Origin: 66-474 sp040255405
Lineage (GTDB): Bacteria; Pseudomonadota; Gammaproteobacteria; Xanthomonadales; Rhodanobacteraceae
Length of the DNA: 64,000 nt
Reading direction: 5' to 3'
Assembly (NCBI GenBank): GCA_040255405.1
Contig: JBDZUX010000011.1
Span: forward strand, 5,896-69,895
This document shows positions 52,319-61,465 of the stretch, piece by piece (position 1 is the stretch's first letter; the number at the start of each line of letters is the position of its first letter). The position numbers were made by a program, and so were the translations under genes. The notes below the pieces were generated by a model, which did not search any database, was not told the DNA's origin, and saw only the letters and a list, made by a program, of their open reading frames with translations.

Positions 52319-53374
52319 GTGCGATCAAACCTGGAGCCTTCGATCGATCGTCGCGGCGACATTCGTGGTGGTGATGGGCATGCCCGGAAGGTGTTCCCGC
52401 CGCCCGAACCCGCTTCCCCCTCCCTCAGCGCAACCAAGCGGGTTCTGGGCGGCGTTTTCCGGTTCGAGAGCAACAGCCACGCCCTGGTCGATCTGGTTGA
52501 GGCCGCCTACGGGGGCCTGCCGGCGCAGGCGTTTCCGGATGTCATTGCCGAATTCCGGGTTGCGCTGCGCTTGTCATCGCGGCACTCGAATGCCTGGGCG
52601 ATCGAGCCACCTCCCCCACGGATACGGCAGGAAGGCAATCAGCTTCGCGCCGACATCGATGCGTCGAATTACGTGGTGATCGACCCCGGACGCCATTGCG
52701 CGCAGATCGTTGCATCGGAGGACATGCTCGAACATGCCTATCACCTGCGCTGCGAATTGATCGAGTTCGCGGTTTTCATCCTGGCGGCGCGCGGGATGGG
52801 TCTGGTGCCCCTGCACGCTGCCTGCCTGGGGCGGGACGGTCGCGGACTGCTGATGCTCGGCGGCAGCGGTTCGGGCAAATCGACATTGGCGCTGCATGGC
52901 CTGTTGCGGGGACTGGAACTGCTCGCCGAGGACGCTGTCTTCGTGCATCCGGCAAACCTGTTGGCGACGGGCGTCCCGAACTATCTGCACTTGAAGGGTG
53001 ACGCGCTGAACTTCATCGCGAACGATGCGATTCGTGGCCGGGTCGCGGACGCGCCGGTCATCCGCCGCCGCAGCGGCATCAGGAAATTCGAAATCGACCT
53101 CCGTCGGGGATTCGGTCAGCCGGCCACGCGTCCGTTGAGTTTGGTCGGCGCGGTGTTCGTGTCCGCCGAGCCCGGCGATCATCCCGACAGGTTGCTGACC
53201 CGGCTCGGGGCGCGCGAGGCAGACTGTCTGCTCGAAGCCGATCAGCCCTACGCCCCGAGTCAAACCGGATGGCGACGTTTCAAGCGGGGGATCATCGGCA
53301 AGGGTTGCCACCAACTGCGGCGTGGCCGCCACCCGCGCGATGCCGTCGATGCGCTCTGCCGATTGTTCGACTGA
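52319..53374 (+). CDS. HPr-kinase-like P-loop protein
   Basis: A 351-residue protein similar to the C-terminal domain of HPr kinase/phosphorylase. PLHAACLG begins the fold, GGSGSGKST (about residues 181-189) is the P-loop, and LLAEDAVFV follows where HprK has its acidic pair. The HprK signature with the phosphorylated serine pocket is not obvious and there is no HPr nearby, so it belongs to the HprK-related kinases found in lasso-peptide-like and exopolysaccharide loci. The start is uncertain; a GTG at 52319 has GGAG 11 bases upstream. The following ABC gene overlaps its 3' end by up to 50 bases. Confidence 0.72.
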   Translation: MRSNLEPSIDRRGDIRGGDGHARKVFPPPEPASPSLSATKRVLGGVFRFESNSHALVDLVEAAYGGLPAQAFPDVIAEFRVALRLSSRHSNAWAIEPPPPRIRQEGNQLRADIDASNYVVIDPGRHCAQIVASEDMLEHAYHLRCELIEFAVFILAARGMGLVPLHAACLGRDGRGLLMLGGSGSGKSTLALHGLLRGLELLAEDAVFVHPANLLATGVPNYLHLKGDALNFIANDAIRGRVADAPVIRRRSGIRKFEIDLRRGFGQPATRPLSLVGAVFVSAEPGDHPDRLLTRLGAREADCLLEADQPYAPSQTGWRRFKRGIIGKGCHQLRRGRHPRDAVDALCRLFD

Positions 53375-55157
53375 CGCGTGCCCCGGGTCCGCGGCGCCAG
53401 CCGCGCCGGCCCTGCGACCGCGGTGCCGACGCTTCGATCTGCTGCGTGAATTCGCGCCCATCATCGGACGCGCCAGCGTTGTGCGAGCCGGTGTACATGT
53501 GCTGTTGTCATTGATCGCGGCACTGACGGGAAGCATCGCGGCGATCGTGCTCGTTCCCCTCATCCAGTCGGGCGCCGCGCCGATGTTCGGTGGTCATGCA
53601 TTGGTGCTGCCGGCGCGCGTCGAGACGCTGATGCTGATCTTCGTGACTGCAATAGGAAGCCACATATTGCTGCGCTGGTTCGTCTCCGTGCTGGGTGCGC
53701 GCATCATCGGCGATTGCGCCATCCGACTGCGCGGCAGGGTCCACGCACGGCTGATCGGTGCCGACGTGGTCAGGCTGGATGGTTCGACTTCGGCGGAAAT
53801 CGCCAATGTGCTCACCGCCAACGTCGAACTGGTCACCCAGGGCGTCGGCGCGACGTTGCAGTTGCTCGTGGCAGGCACGACGACTGCCGTCAACCTCGCA
53901 TTCGCGTTCTGGGTATCGCCCGTGCTCACGCTGATCCTGCCGGCGCTGGCGGGACTCGGCTTCGTCGCATTGCGCTGGCACGGCCGCGAGCAGTCGCGGG
54001 TCAGCCGGCAATACGTCGAGGACACGACGCGGCTGTTCTGGTTCAGCGAGGATTTCCCGCGAAGGCTGCGGCACGTCCGTTCGTTCGAACGCGAGGAAGC
54101 GGAACGGGCCGGTTACGGCGTCATCTCCGCGAGGCTGGCGCGTGCCTATCGGCGGCAGATCGAATTGACGGCATCCGGGAAACTGGTCGTGGAACTGTTC
54201 GCGACAGCCGGCATGGTCGGCGTCTTCCTGGTGGCCGGCCACTGGCACGGCGTCGACCAGGCGTCGCTGATCGCGGTGGGACTGTTGCTTGGCCGTCTGT
54301 TGCCATACATGGCTTCGACGCGGCACAACTTCCAGCAATTGCGTCTGGCCGTGCCTGCCTTGGAACTTTGGCAACGCTATGCAAACCTGGATCAGGACTG
54401 GCGATCAACGCAACGTGCGACCCATGTCCGCGCGGTCGCGCGGCGCGTGCGCATCGAATGCGTGCAGTTGCGGTTGCCTTCGTTGCACGTCGAAGTTGAA
54501 AACCTGGAGTTGATTCCCGGCGAGATGACCCTGGTGGCCGGTGATTCCGGCGCCGGCAAGAGCAGTCTGGTGGATGTGCTGGCGGGAATAACCGCGCCTG
54601 CTTCTTTTGCAGCGCACGTCGACGGCCGTTTCATGGATTTCGAGACGTACCGGCAATTCGTGCGCAAGGGCGCCTATATCAGCCAGGGCGTTCGTCCATG
54701 GCAAGGCACGATACGCGAGTGCCTGCTGTGGGCGGCGCCGGAAAGTACCGACAAATGCTTGCGCGGCGCGTTGGCGGATGTTGGTCTCGACAGGCGGTGG
54801 CGGGAAGCGCACGGCGACCTGGATGCGGAGTTGCAGGGTTCGTCGTCCCGCCTTTCCGGGGGGGAGCTCCAACGACTGCTGCTGGCGCAAGTAATCCTGC
54901 GGCAACCCGTCATCGCCATACTGGACGAGGCGACGGGCGCGCTCGACGCGGCGACCGAAACGAACGTGCTCGAAGCGATGAAACGGCGCCTGCCCCGAAC
55001 AATCCTGGTCGTCGTGTCGCACCGATCGGGACCGCTTTGCTTCGCGGAGCAGTGCTTGCGCATAGGCCGCGGCGGCGTGGCCATCGTCACCGCGCGAAGG
55101 GTCCGCGCGGGCGGCTGCGCCAGTGAATTGTCGAGCACGGAATCGGGTGGCAGGTAG
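53340..55157 (+). CDS. ABC exporter with fused membrane and ATPase domains
   Basis: A protein of about 605 residues. Residues 30-340 hold six membrane helices of the type I exporter fold, and the ATPase domain has Walker A GDSGAGKSS, a KGAYISQGVRPW Q-loop, signature LSGGE, Walker B VIAILDEAT and the D-loop GALD. The H-loop reads SHRSG. It lacks a C39 peptidase domain, so it would export a ready-made product, as lasso-type and siderophore exporters do. The start is uncertain: in-frame codons at 53322 (GTG), 53340 and 53349 all lie inside the HPr-kinase gene without a clear ribosome site. It probably moves the product of this module to the periplasm. Confidence 0.85.
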   Translation: MPSMRSADCSTDACPGSAAPAAPALRPRCRRFDLLREFAPIIGRASVVRAGVHVLLSLIAALTGSIAAIVLVPLIQSGAAPMFGGHALVLPARVETLMLIFVTAIGSHILLRWFVSVLGARIIGDCAIRLRGRVHARLIGADVVRLDGSTSAEIANVLTANVELVTQGVGATLQLLVAGTTTAVNLAFAFWVSPVLTLILPALAGLGFVALRWHGREQSRVSRQYVEDTTRLFWFSEDFPRRLRHVRSFEREEAERAGYGVISARLARAYRRQIELTASGKLVVELFATAGMVGVFLVAGHWHGVDQASLIAVGLLLGRLLPYMASTRHNFQQLRLAVPALELWQRYANLDQDWRSTQRATHVRAVARRVRIECVQLRLPSLHVEVENLELIPGEMTLVAGDSGAGKSSLVDVLAGITAPASFAAHVDGRFMDFETYRQFVRKGAYISQGVRPWQGTIRECLLWAAPESTDKCLRGALADVGLDRRWREAHGDLDAELQGSSSRLSGGELQRLLLAQVILRQPVIAILDEATGALDAATETNVLEAMKRRLPRTILVVVSHRSGPLCFAEQCLRIGRGGVAIVTARRVRAGGCASELSSTESGGR

Positions 55158-55275
55158 CGGATGCTCTCCGTTGATTCGATGCGCCGCCGCGCGGAGTCCA
55201 ACACATCGTGGACGACGATCGTGCGCGTGTCATTGCGCATGACTGTCTTCATCGCCGTGCACTTCTCGCGAACGA

Positions 55276-55584
55276 TCAGACGAACCGGGGAATCGGTCCG
55301 CGTTGCGGCGTCATGCGGTCCGAGAGATCCAGCGTGACTTCGTCGACATAGCACCAGCCCCAACCCTCGGGTGGATCGCAAGCCTCGATGACGGGATGGC
55401 CGGTCGCACGGAAATACCGGGTGGCGTGGCGATGCGGTGAGGAATCGCAACAGCCCACGTGGCCGCAGGCACGGCACAGCCGCAGGTGGACCCAGGGCGA
55501 ACCGATCTTGAGGCACCCTTCGCAACCTCGGGCACTCGGCGCCACGTCGCGGATCGTATCGAGATGCGTGCACTCATCACTCAT
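55276..55584 (-). CDS. UBP-type zinc-finger protein
   Basis: A 102-residue protein made up of one UBP zinc finger: CEGCLKIG, WVHLRLCRACGHVGCCDSS, HRHATRYFRATGHPVI and GWGWCYVDE follow the family order, with about eight Cys/His zinc ligands. The domain binds ubiquitin tails in eukaryotes; bacterial stand-alone copies are common but their partner is unknown. It stands alone, convergent with the ABC exporter, which ends 118 bases away. Confidence 0.9.
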   Translation of the reverse strand: MSDECTHLDTIRDVAPSARGCEGCLKIGSPWVHLRLCRACGHVGCCDSSPHRHATRYFRATGHPVIEACDPPEGWGWCYVDEVTLDLSDRMTPQRGPIPRFV

Positions 55585-56092
55585 TGAAGCTCTCCCGCCA
55601 TCGTCTGTGGTGATTCAAGAATCACGAAGTCCCGAAACAGGATGCGGCGCTCCGGCGCACTTCGCATGGCTCGATGCGAATGCGGACAGCGCCGCAATGG
55701 CACGCGCGGCAATGGCCGGCTGCGGGATGGACATGGCAAGATTCGTACAAATTAATGCGTTCGGGATTAATTCGGTGTGAGGAAGCATCGGGACCCCATC
55801 GTCGTACCGAAACACTGTCGGAGGCGGCAGGACGCGCCGCGTGTTCCTGCAAATTCCGTGCGCCGCAAGAAGTTGCCGGACTCCACGAAGCCCGTGGTCC
55901 ATGCTGCCTTGGTGGACAACCTGTTGGTGGTCGTGACCGAAACCGTGGCCGCGGTGTGGAAAGGCAGCTCGGCGATGCCGAGTGAGGCGGTCTATTCGTT
56001 CAAGGCATCCAGCGTGGTCGAGGGAGCGAAGCATCCGCCCAGGTTCCGTCGTTGACCCCCCGACCCCTGACCGCTGAGGTCGCAAGAGCGCA
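55585..56092. other. 508-base region without a confident gene
   Basis: Two weak candidates overlap on opposite strands: forward 55777-56055 (GTG start, 92 residues) and reverse 55615-56085 (156 residues). Neither has a ribosome site or known family features. Two ATTAAT hexamers (55751-55756 and 55766-55771) stand out as an AT-rich pair just before the forward candidate. Confidence 0.4.
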
Positions 56093-56407
56093 ATGAAGAG
56101 TGACGAGGACAGGCTTGATCACGAGTTCGACCGGCTGGAAACTCGCTTGCCGGATCGCGTCAGCCGGGTCCTGCGGTGGTTGCGCAGACCCTCGTCGCGG
56201 TGGGTTCGCATTCCGTTGGGACTGGCGCTGGTCGTCGCCGGCATCCTCAGCTTCCTGCCGGCCCTCGGGATATGGATGCTGCCACTCGGCCTGTTGCTGC
56301 TCGCGCAGGACATTCCATTCCTGCAGCGGCCGATGCTCGCGGCGCTGGACTGGATCGAGCGCCGGTGGGTGCGGTGGAAAATGTCGCGCCGTCGCGGTCC
56401 GCGTTGA
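56093..56407 (+). CDS. Small PGPGW-like membrane protein
   Basis: A 104-residue protein: a charged N-terminal helix (residues 1-35), two closely spaced hydrophobic segments (about 40-57 and 58-72, with the turn LPALGIWMLPLG) and a basic tail. The arrangement resembles the PGPGW putative transmembrane family (PF09656), here with a diverged turn. The function is unknown. It stands alone; GAGGTCGC upstream may serve as ribosome site. Confidence 0.65.
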   Translation: MKSDEDRLDHEFDRLETRLPDRVSRVLRWLRRPSSRWVRIPLGLALVVAGILSFLPALGIWMLPLGLLLLAQDIPFLQRPMLAALDWIERRWVRWKMSRRRGPR

Positions 56408-56948
56408 CGCGTTGCGGGATCGAATGACGCGAGCCGCGGACAAACCGGCTCAAAACCCGGCGCGTCTCCATTCAATGAACCTGGTCGGCGTGCGCTCGTG
56501 GAGCGTCGTTTTTTGACGCCACATTCACCTTTCGAAGTCCATTGTTTTCCGGCGCCGTCGTCCCGTCGCGTGGAGTGGACATACCATGTCGTCGAAAGAG
56601 CCCGGGCCCAGTCGCGCATTCATCGGGCAGCAACGCCTGCGCCTGCGGGCATTTCGTGGAACATTGCTGCGTGGCGAGGAGCGCACGCTTGCCAGGGGGC
56701 GCAAGTGCCGGCAGGTGCATGGTGGCGAGGCCGAGGCGGAAGAGGGGCAGGCACCGGCGCAGTCGCAGTACGAGATCGACCGGGCCACGCACGACGTGGA
56801 CGCTCTTTGCATCGCGAACATCGAGCGGGCGCTGCAGATTGGATGCTGACGCGGCGGGGCAAAGATTCCAACCGGTCAGGCGGCATGCACCGGGCGTCGT
56901 GCAAACGAGAACGTCGCATCCATTCGATCACGATCAAAGGAGTCCGTG
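56408..56948. other. 541-base region, one doubtful small gene
   Basis: A forward frame at 56586-56849 (87 residues, Arg-rich start, acidic middle) has GGAG about 10 bases before its ATG, but an equally long frame lies opposite it and no family is recognisable. I treat the region as mostly non-coding. AAAGGAG at 56936-56942 belongs to the next gene. Confidence 0.35.
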
Positions 56949-57521
56949 ATGGCCACATACAAGGTCGGTTATTTCGTCGGAAGCCTCGCCAAGGCTTCAC
57001 TCAATCGCAAACTGGCGAAGGCGCTGGTCAACCTGGCGCCGCCCGAGTTGAGCATGACCGAAATCCCGTTCAATGACCTGCCGCTCTACAGCTACGACTA
57101 TGATGCGGATTACCCGCCCGTCGCGCGTGCCTTCAAGCAGGCAATTGCGGACGTGGATGCCGTGCTGTTCGTGACCCCCGAATACAACCGCTCGATTCCC
57201 GGCGCGCTGAAGAACGCGATCGATTGGGCCAGCCGTCCATGGGGCAGGAACTCCTTTACCCGGAAACCTTCCGCGATCATCGGCACTTCGCCCGGCGCGA
57301 TCGGCACCGCGGTCGCCCAGCAGAGCCTGCGCAGCGTGATGTGCTTCTGCAACTCGCCGCTGATGAACACGGTCGAGGCGTACATCCAGTTCACGCCCGG
57401 CCTGATCACCGACGACGGCGAGGTCACCGTCGATGAGACCACCGAGTTCCTGCGCAAATACATGGCCGAGTTCGGCGCCTTCATCGCACGCGTCGAGCGG
57501 GCGTATGAAGAAAAGCGCTGA
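56949..57521 (+). CDS. NADPH-dependent FMN reductase (flavodoxin-like)
   Basis: A 190-residue protein of the NADPH-dependent FMN reductase family. The flavin phosphate loop is GSLAKASLNRKLA (near residue 10), and FVTPEYNRSIPGALKNAIDW (about residues 74-93) is the second flavin-binding block with the typical PEYN-S-PG-LKN-DW pattern. It is similar to chromate/azo/quinone reductases such as ChrR. The start at 56949 has an AAAGGAG ribosome site 6 bases before the ATG. It probably reduces quinones or metal ions in the cytoplasm to limit oxidative stress. It stands alone. Confidence 0.93.
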   Translation: MATYKVGYFVGSLAKASLNRKLAKALVNLAPPELSMTEIPFNDLPLYSYDYDADYPPVARAFKQAIADVDAVLFVTPEYNRSIPGALKNAIDWASRPWGRNSFTRKPSAIIGTSPGAIGTAVAQQSLRSVMCFCNSPLMNTVEAYIQFTPGLITDDGEVTVDETTEFLRKYMAEFGAFIARVERAYEEKR

Positions 57522-57876
57522 ATGCAGGATTGCTGCCCGACACGTAGTCGTCTCGAACAGGGAGGAAACAATCGATGACCGATGATTGCAGGCCGGCCGA
57601 AATGGATCCCGGTCCGTCCGATCCCTCGCGCCCTCCGGCTGGTGAAGAGGTCATGTCTGCATGGCCGCCTTGCGAGGCCGGACGGTGAACAGCAATCTCT
57701 CGATTCCCCAAGGGCGCCGGGATCCGTCAATTTGATGTCGCGCTTTGGTATTCGTGCAGGTCTTCCAATGGCTTTGCTGTCGATGGCATGGGCACCCCCG
57801 CAATCTTGTGTCCGATGCTCAGCATTTTGCCGACGCCGAAACAGGGACAGTCCATCCCGCGTTTTGGCGGCTTGCG
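57522..57876. other. 355-base region without a recognised gene
   Basis: Between the FMN reductase and the convergent propeller gene. Short frames on both strands have no family features. I see no clear terminator. Confidence 0.4.
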
Positions 57877-59097
57877 TCAAGATGCCGCTGGACTGACCAA
57901 AGCGCCGTGGTGGAAGCCCAGTCGCTGGTCAGCCGACGCGGCCCAAGGCAAAAACTCCCGGAGGGGCGGCATGGATACCCGCAAGCGGAGCTGGTTCGAC
58001 GGATAGTCGTAGACCGTCACGTGATTCAAACCGCGGTTCGCGGTGAACAGCAGGCTCTGATCCTGCGACAGCTGGCAAGCATAGACGGAGTCGAGGACCG
58101 CGAAACGCGAAATGCGCAGCGCGGCGAGAAAATGGCGACTCTCGGGCACGAGGTTGCCGCGCGTCAGCGCATCCACGACCTGTGCGGCCAGTGCCCCTCG
58201 GTGCTCGGTCCAGGTGGCGATATCGGGGCGCTCGTCGATGATGCGCCAGCGTGCGAAACTCTCCCGGTCGATCATCACGATGGTCTGACTGGCACCGGTG
58301 CAGAAGATCAGTTCGCCATCGGACAGCACCACGTCGGAATTGATGTGCGCCGGCATCTCCCGCCCCGCGACCCAGTGCCGGAGTACCTGCCCGCTCGCGG
58401 CATCGATCTCGAACGCGTATTCCTTCAGGTAGGCCATGGCCCATTCGTACCAATCGGAACCGCCCTGGGGTTTGACGCGAAAGCTGAGTGCATAGACCAG
58501 GTCGCGGTGCGCATCGACCGCGATGTGCCAGCAGGTTGCTGGCAGCTCGACGCGACGCGCGAGCCCCGTTTGCAGGTCGAACAGGCCAACCTCCCGCGCC
58601 TCGCCATGGCGCGGGTGATCCATCGAGCCGTACACGAGGTAGCGGCCCGAGGCTGTCCGCTTGATCGCGTGCGGCAGCTTCACGCTGTGGCGGCCGATCT
58701 TCTCGCCGGCGGCCAGGCGCCGTACGTCGAAACGGTAGAAGAAGTCTCCGACCGCGGCAATGAACTCGTGTTCAGACAGCCAGACCGCGTGCGTGCTGCC
58801 GCGCAACGAGGTGTCGTTGACTTCGAAGCCGAGCGTGCTTTGCCTGGCTACCTCGTGCGAGTCGGCGCCATCGTAGATCAGGAGATGCTGGCCCGTGTTG
58901 CCGAGGAAACCCAGCGTGCCGCGCGGATTGAGGCTCAGCGAATGGCCGCCGGCGATACCGTCGAAATACTTGATTTTCCATGCGTAACTGTTGTCGCCAG
59001 GGTCAAAAAGGAACTGGCAGATCCCGGCAAGTCCCTCGAGCCCGTTAAGGCCGTTGCCATCGAGGGCGACATGGAAACGATACGGATAGTTCTTCAT
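57877..59097 (-). CDS. Beta-propeller-like protein with a periodic histidine series
   Basis: A 406-residue protein without a signal peptide. It is built of repeated units of 40-60 residues typical of beta-propellers. Histidines sit at the same position in successive units: His52 (GGHSLSLN), His103 (STHAVWLS), His143 (LPHAIKRT), His191 (CWHIAVDA) and His251 (PAHINSDV). Such a ring at the central channel binds metal in carotenoid oxygenases, selenium-binding-protein-type oxidases and N2O reductase; which of these, if any, it resembles cannot be settled by eye. The ATG at 59097 begins the first strand. It is divergent from the DUF362 gene across 254 bases. The function is unknown. Confidence 0.6.
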   Translation of the reverse strand: MKNYPYRFHVALDGNGLNGLEGLAGICQFLFDPGDNSYAWKIKYFDGIAGGHSLSLNPRGTLGFLGNTGQHLLIYDGADSHEVARQSTLGFEVNDTSLRGSTHAVWLSEHEFIAAVGDFFYRFDVRRLAAGEKIGRHSVKLPHAIKRTASGRYLVYGSMDHPRHGEAREVGLFDLQTGLARRVELPATCWHIAVDAHRDLVYALSFRVKPQGGSDWYEWAMAYLKEYAFEIDAASGQVLRHWVAGREMPAHINSDVVLSDGELIFCTGASQTIVMIDRESFARWRIIDERPDIATWTEHRGALAAQVVDALTRGNLVPESRHFLAALRISRFAVLDSVYACQLSQDQSLLFTANRGLNHVTVYDYPSNQLRLRVSMPPLREFLPWAASADQRLGFHHGALVSPAAS

Positions 59098-59351
59098 TGA
59101 AAATCCGACCCCGTGATGCGTCGGCGCCACGCACCGGGTCAGGATATCGCTGTCGCGGCGGCGGGTGCATGCCCCGCCATGCGCGATCACACGCAGGTCG
59201 TCGCCGCCTCCCGTGCGGGAAGCCCCTCGGCCTCCATTGCCTTCACGACCGCCGTCTTGATCGCGAAGACAAGGCCGAGCATGATCCGGCATGCGTCATA
59301 CCGTCTGCCGATAGCCTTGGCGCTGTTTTTCCCTGGCGGTCATTCCTGACC

Positions 59352-61463
59352 ATGGCCCGACGCTCTGCCAATCCAGTTTCCGTGGTGTGGGTGTTGCAAC
59401 GCGCCGGGGCGTCCGGGGCCACGCTGCTGGAAGAGGTGCTGGCCGCGAGTGGCTTCTGGGAGGATGTTTCCGCCCGTCGTGGTCCGGTGGTCATCAAGCC
59501 CGACCTCGATTGCTACGAGGCCGGGCCGCATGCGGGCACCGATCCGGCACTGGTCGAGCACCTGATCGACCTGCTGTACGACCGTGGCTTCGACGACGTG
59601 GCGGTAGCCGACGCACGCACCGAGAACGACGACTGGTTGTACAACCGGGATCCGATGGCGGTACCGGAACTCGTCGGCTACCGGTTCGAGACGCCCCGCG
59701 GCCGTCGTTATGCGATCGTGGACGGGCGTGGCGGTGCCGCCTGGAAAGGCGCGGCGTTGCGCATCGGTTTCGCGAAAAACCGCACCCACGAGGATTGCCT
59801 CTTCGCGCTGAGCGTGCACAACCTGGCCGCACTGGCGCCGGTGCGCCGGAGCGTCGCCGAAGACGCGCTCGCGGTCCTGCGCGATGCACCGCCACACTGG
59901 TGCCTGATCGATGCCGTCGTGAGCGCGCACGGGAGCGCCGGCCACCGGGCGCCAAAGCCATTGGCCACCCACACGCTGATCGCCTGCCGGAACGCGTTGC
60001 TTGCGGATTGGGCCGCCGCCGCGCGCATGGGCCTCGACCCGTATGCGTCGCCCGTGAACTCGCTTGCGTTGCACGCGCTCGGTTTGCCTCCCTACCACGT
60101 CGAGGGCGATCTGTCTCCCTATCCGATGTGGCGCAACGTGCACACGGTGATGGCGCACGCGGCACGTCTGCGCAACGCGAGCGACGGGCTGGGGGCAATG
60201 TCCGCCGCGTGGTTCCAGACCGTCGACCGCGAGCGCTTCGCGCTGCGCGACTTCTACAGCGACCGGCTCAACGCGATGGTGACCCCGCTGCTGGCGCGCG
60301 CCGACGAGAACCCGCGCGCCTTCTGGATGGTCGTGGCGCTGAACCTGGTGCTGGCGCGCATCGACGGCTTCGTGCGCGCGCAACAGACCCTGTTCGCGAA
60401 GGATCGTTTGCGTCGACGCGAGTCGCCGCTGCTCATGGACCCGCACGCTTGTAGTCCGGCAACGTATGACGCCATCGAGGGCGGGTTCGCGCCTTGCGAT
60501 GCGCTCCTCCGGCACCTGCCCGCGGCGCGCAACGGGCTGCGCTGGCGCCACGTGGACGGCGCGATCCTGTTTGGCAACGAACACGTCTTGCCGTTGCCGT
60601 ACGACCGCTTCGTGCAACGCGTGGACATCGCGAAAGCGATCCGGTACATGAACGATTACATCGGCGGCGCGACCGTCGTGGTCCGGCGTGACCGCCGCGG
60701 CAGGGCGCTGCACCAGGCGGAGCGCAACCTCTACCTGCAACAGCCGAACTGGATGGTCCTGTTCGGCGGCGAAGTCATCGACGTCGAGAAGATCGAGTGC
60801 ATCCGCCGCCGCAGGGGGCAGCAGACGATCCATTGGCGCACGTTGTCGAGCCCCAATGGCAGTGCCCGTATCGACGACGGCGGCGTGGCGTTCACGCGCA
60901 CGGCCGAGGGACTGACGCACGTGCGCGTGTTCGGCCGGCAACAATTCTCGCTGCCGACCGTGTTCCGGTTGTTCGACATCGACCTCGCGCCGGGCCTGCG
61001 CGATCCCATCATCGAAAGCGCCTATACGACCTACTTCGAAGGCACGTTGCGAAACCTGCAGCTCGCGTACGACGGGCAGGAATACCGCATCGGGCGCGAT
61101 GCATCGAGCGAGGATCCGCAACGCGCGCTGCCACGCTTCCTTGCCACGGCCGCTGCCGCATTGGCCGAGTTGCTTCGCGAAGGACGCGGCGCCGGCGGGT
61201 TGGAACGCGTGGCCGCCTGGATCACCGGCACCGGTGTGCCGCTGGCGCCTGCTCCGGCCCGAGCGGAGCCCCTGCTCACCGACAGTGCCGGCTTCCGCCA
61301 CTTCGCACCCCCGGCACCCGCGCCGGACGTCAGGGGTCGCGAGGATCAATGGGTGGCGGGCTTCGCGGCGCTGGCCCGCGACGCCCCGGATGTTCTCCAG
61401 GGACTGGCGGACGCCGTGCATCACGATCTGGACGCGTTGGCCAACGCCGGCGCGCGCGAATAG
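59352..61463 (+). CDS. DUF362 protein with SRPBCC-like C-terminal part
   Basis: A 703-residue protein. Residues 1-330 match DUF362: VVIKPDLDCYEAG near the start, FAKNRTHEDCLFALSVHN in the middle and a conserved SAHGSAG loop. The four-cysteine ferredoxin pair seen in some members is absent. Residues about 430-600 look like a START/SRPBCC fold (EVIDVEKIECIRRR, TRTAEGLTHVRVFGRQQF). The ATG at 59352 begins the family start. It is followed after 2 bases by a short-chain epimerase gene, and then by a small protein with a similar fold to its C-terminal part, so the three probably act on one hydrophobic or aromatic substrate. The chemistry is unknown. Confidence 0.7.
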   Translation: MARRSANPVSVVWVLQRAGASGATLLEEVLAASGFWEDVSARRGPVVIKPDLDCYEAGPHAGTDPALVEHLIDLLYDRGFDDVAVADARTENDDWLYNRDPMAVPELVGYRFETPRGRRYAIVDGRGGAAWKGAALRIGFAKNRTHEDCLFALSVHNLAALAPVRRSVAEDALAVLRDAPPHWCLIDAVVSAHGSAGHRAPKPLATHTLIACRNALLADWAAAARMGLDPYASPVNSLALHALGLPPYHVEGDLSPYPMWRNVHTVMAHAARLRNASDGLGAMSAAWFQTVDRERFALRDFYSDRLNAMVTPLLARADENPRAFWMVVALNLVLARIDGFVRAQQTLFAKDRLRRRESPLLMDPHACSPATYDAIEGGFAPCDALLRHLPAARNGLRWRHVDGAILFGNEHVLPLPYDRFVQRVDIAKAIRYMNDYIGGATVVVRRDRRGRALHQAERNLYLQQPNWMVLFGGEVIDVEKIECIRRRRGQQTIHWRTLSSPNGSARIDDGGVAFTRTAEGLTHVRVFGRQQFSLPTVFRLFDIDLAPGLRDPIIESAYTTYFEGTLRNLQLAYDGQEYRIGRDASSEDPQRALPRFLATAAAALAELLREGRGAGGLERVAAWITGTGVPLAPAPARAEPLLTDSAGFRHFAPPAPAPDVRGREDQWVAGFAALARDAPDVLQGLADAVHHDLDALANAGARE

Positions 61464-61465
61464 GC

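Noticed and set aside
55615..56085. 156-codon reverse frame
   Set aside because: No ribosome site, no family and an overlapping forward frame of similar quality.
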